Shown here one piece after another: positions 62,046 to 64,000 of a DNA stretch of 64,000 nucleotides. The notes under the pieces are model-generated. The model was not told the DNA's origin. It ran no database searches and was given only the letters and a program-made list of their open reading frames with translations. How positions within the stretch are numbered: position 1 is the first letter of the stretch; each line of letters begins with the position of its first letter. The DNA is from Phalacrocorax aristotelis (Eukaryota; Chordata; Aves; Suliformes; Phalacrocoracidae), in assembly GCF_949628215.1 (NCBI RefSeq), contig NC_134277.1, positions 29,215,058 through 29,279,057 of the forward strand. Direction: 5' to 3'. The position numbers and the translations under genes were made by a program.

Positions 62046-64000
62046 GTTTGTCTGCAAGTATAGAAACTACTATGAAGCATATTTTCTCTTATCAAGGTTG
62101 ACTCAAAGGAAAGCAGCCACCAGGATGCGAAAGGGGTCCAGCAGCAGACTGGCCTTGCACTAGCCTGAGGGCTGTTGTGCAGCTGGGAACAAAGCCAGGG
62201 CAGAGGCTAGAGAAAGGGCTGGTCACAGATGCAGGTGCCAGTGCTCAAGAAGCATAATCTGGAACTTGACAGCTGCCAAACTAGCCCTCAGAGTGGCCAA
62301 GCTAGTTGGCTTTTTTCAGAGGAGATGACAGAAAGTGGCCAAAGGGACCAGTAATGGCAATTCTCCAACTACAGGACTAAAACAAAGCCAAGTGAGTATT
62401 GTCATTATACTGGTGTTTTTGGAAGAAGACACACTGTCTGTAGCATCCTAATTCAGACATTCCCTGTTGTTGCATCTGCACATCCTGGAGGGCCTCAGAG
62501 TGTAAGAACAAAGTGGAAGTGCCCCCTTGCTTTTCCTAACTCCATCCCAGTCCGTGGCAATGGCAAAATAAAAAGTAGCCACCCCCCCTTCCCCAAATCT
62601 CATAATCGATGAAGCAAGTTGGTCTTCAAATTAGCAGCCCAGCCTTGACTGTTAGGCAGCTGGGCACTGGCCAGATGGGTCACTCCCTTTAATGGAGTCC
62701 ACTTGCTATTACACAGCATGAGGTAGTAGGTATTTAGAAGCAAACTGCGACAGCTAGGCACCTCCCTGGAGTTCGCATTAAACACTGCTAATTCTTGCTG
62801 TCCTCCCTTTGGTCTGCTGCTGTGCCCAGTGCCCACAGCTAACCTGGCAATCTTCCACCCTGCAGCTGCAGACTGACCTCTCTCACCCATGCCACGAAAG
62901 GTTAGGGGCAGAAGCCTCTGTCCTCAGCCTGAACCTCTCTGGTATCATGCCTAGCTAATAAAGCTCCTGATTTGTTGTGTTGCTGTCCCAAGAGGAAGAT
63001 TCACTCTGGCACCAAAAGAAGACAACCTTTCTCATGTTTAGTTGGGTTTCTCTAAAACCCTTTGACACAGTTAAGGGTGAGACCTCATGCTAGGAATGAG
63101 GGCAAAAAGAGATAGAAAGAGAGACAGATAGAAGTTAAAGACATAATGTTTTGGAAGTAAGAAAAAAAACAATCTGGGGAGCACACCAGAAGAAAGATTT
63201 CATATTTGAGAAACAAATCTAGTGTGAAAGAAGATTGATTTCTTGGGAAAAGGAAATATGAAAAGTGTTACTAGAATTGACTTTTATACAATATGTATCT
63301 AGTATATCTGAAGATATTCTTTCTGCTTTATACACACAGGAAGGACCATGTGGTAAATTACAGAATCACATGAGAGCTGAACAGCTCATATTCCTATGAC
63401 CATCTTCATCTATCATATGTTTTGTCAGGCAGTTCATCTTCTTACATTTAAGCCATCATCTTAACAAATTAAAATTAGTGTAGAAGGGACATGTTTTCTG
63501 TTTCTCCTAAACATAGAATTTACTCCATTGGAACCTCAACCAAGTACCCAGGATGGAGACGATACAACCATACTTTTCTATACGCCCAGATGTCCCTCCA
63601 GAGTACTATATTTCAAATCTTGGGTTACAAAGTGAGCAGTCAGAAAACTGAGATTCCTAACATCCTCTCCCAGCACAGGAAACAATGAAATGCAGCTTAT
63701 GATTTTATACCTTAGCAAGCCAGGCAATTCACTGCCTAAACATATCTACTTCTCTCCATTGACTACAAAGGGAGCCTGCTAAAACAAGTTCAGTTGTAGA
63801 TGTTTACTTTGTAGATATCTGTAGGTGGATCAGGTGAGTCACACTCAACGGAGTCTTTATGGATTGATGGGAGCCTGGAGCTGAGACCCCAAATTACTAG
63901 TACAATCCTTTTCTTAGAGCTTGCCTACAGCTCAGTAAGCGGGAGACTCAATTACTCACAGACATTATTCTCATTGCTTGAAAAAGTGGAGTGTAAGTTT
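62046..64000. other. Intronic, no gene seen
   Basis: Unique sequence to the end of the window. A 12-base let-7-like word at 62719-62730 lacks a pairing arm. A purine-rich GAGA/AGATAGA stretch lies at about 63108-63135. No NXPH1 coding exon or other gene is present. Confidence 0.4.

Larger units (their letters stand above)
16830..64000 (+). other. Large intron of NXPH1 (continues past the window)
   Basis: From the GTGAGT donor at 16830 to the end of the window I found no acceptor-linked coding segment matching the conserved mature neurexophilin sequence in any frame. The intron is therefore at least 47 kb long. This agrees with the very long intron of this gene in other vertebrates as I recall it. 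It contains CpG-rich islands near its 5' end, candidate regulatory elements, LTRs, CR1 relics and simple repeats, listed separately. Confidence 0.7.

Noticed and set aside
62719-62730. TGAGGTAGTAGG, identical to the start of let-7 microRNA
   Set aside because: The match stops after 12 bases, and the following 60 bases provide only about five paired bases, so no pre-miRNA hairpin can form.
16830-64000. Search for the main NXPH1 coding exon
   Set aside because: The conserved mature neurexophilin blocks were not found in any frame; the exon must lie outside the window.
1-64000. CRISPR array, phage, operon or other prokaryotic-type system
   Set aside because: No direct-repeat/spacer array and no compact coding; the CR1 and LTR content and the intron structure show vertebrate nuclear DNA.

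Overview
This is vertebrate, almost certainly bird, nuclear DNA. The best evidence is its repeats. There are five CR1-type LINE remnants, two of which keep the avian CR1 3' end with its short tandem octamer-like tail. There are also two solo LTRs of one endogenous retrovirus family, each with a perfect 5-bp target-site duplication. Most of the window is AT-rich and has no long open reading frame; one very GC-rich, CpG-dense block lies at about 14.9-18.1 kb.

The only gene I can identify is on the + strand. A 54-base coding segment at 16776-16829 encodes an 18-residue signal peptide (MQAVYWYAVLLLQPTLDL) and is followed directly by a GTGAGT splice donor. From memory this closely matches the start of neurexophilin-1 (NXPH1), whose signal peptide and mature protein are, as I recall, split by a phase-0 intron. 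The conserved mature part (the exon with the RRPIVKTGKFKKM-type block) is not in the window. The window therefore appears to hold the upstream flank, the promoter/CpG island, a probable 5' leader exon, the signal-peptide exon, and about 47 kb of the large following intron.

Layout: 1-14.8 kb is gene-free flank with CR1 relics at 2.6-3.7, 5.1-5.7 and 7.85-7.96 kb and an AT-rich block at 12.2-12.6 kb. 14.9-18.1 kb is the CpG island with a candidate TATA/CCAAT promoter, a candidate exon 1 donor, the NXPH1 signal-peptide exon with an upstream ORF, and a second GC-box/CCAAT cluster. 18.1-23.6 kb is unique sequence that keeps CpGs and is rich in homeodomain-type TAAT motifs. It looks like a cluster of conserved regulatory elements, with two smaller GC islands, a perfect 30-bp tandem duplication and a perfect 10-bp inverted repeat. 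23.6-64 kb is intron with simple repeats, A-rich tracts, two LTRs (48.2-48.7 and 52.0-52.6 kb) and CR1 relics at 59.2-59.5 and 61.6-62.0 kb.

I found no rRNA, tRNA, CRISPR array or prokaryotic-type system. The listed open reading frames are explained by GC-rich low-complexity sequence, T-rich sequence, transposon remnants or chance. The most interesting unexplained signals are the regulatory-looking block just downstream of the signal-peptide exon, with its two perfect inverted repeats, and the 21-codon upstream ORF that ends nine bases before the NXPH1 start codon.
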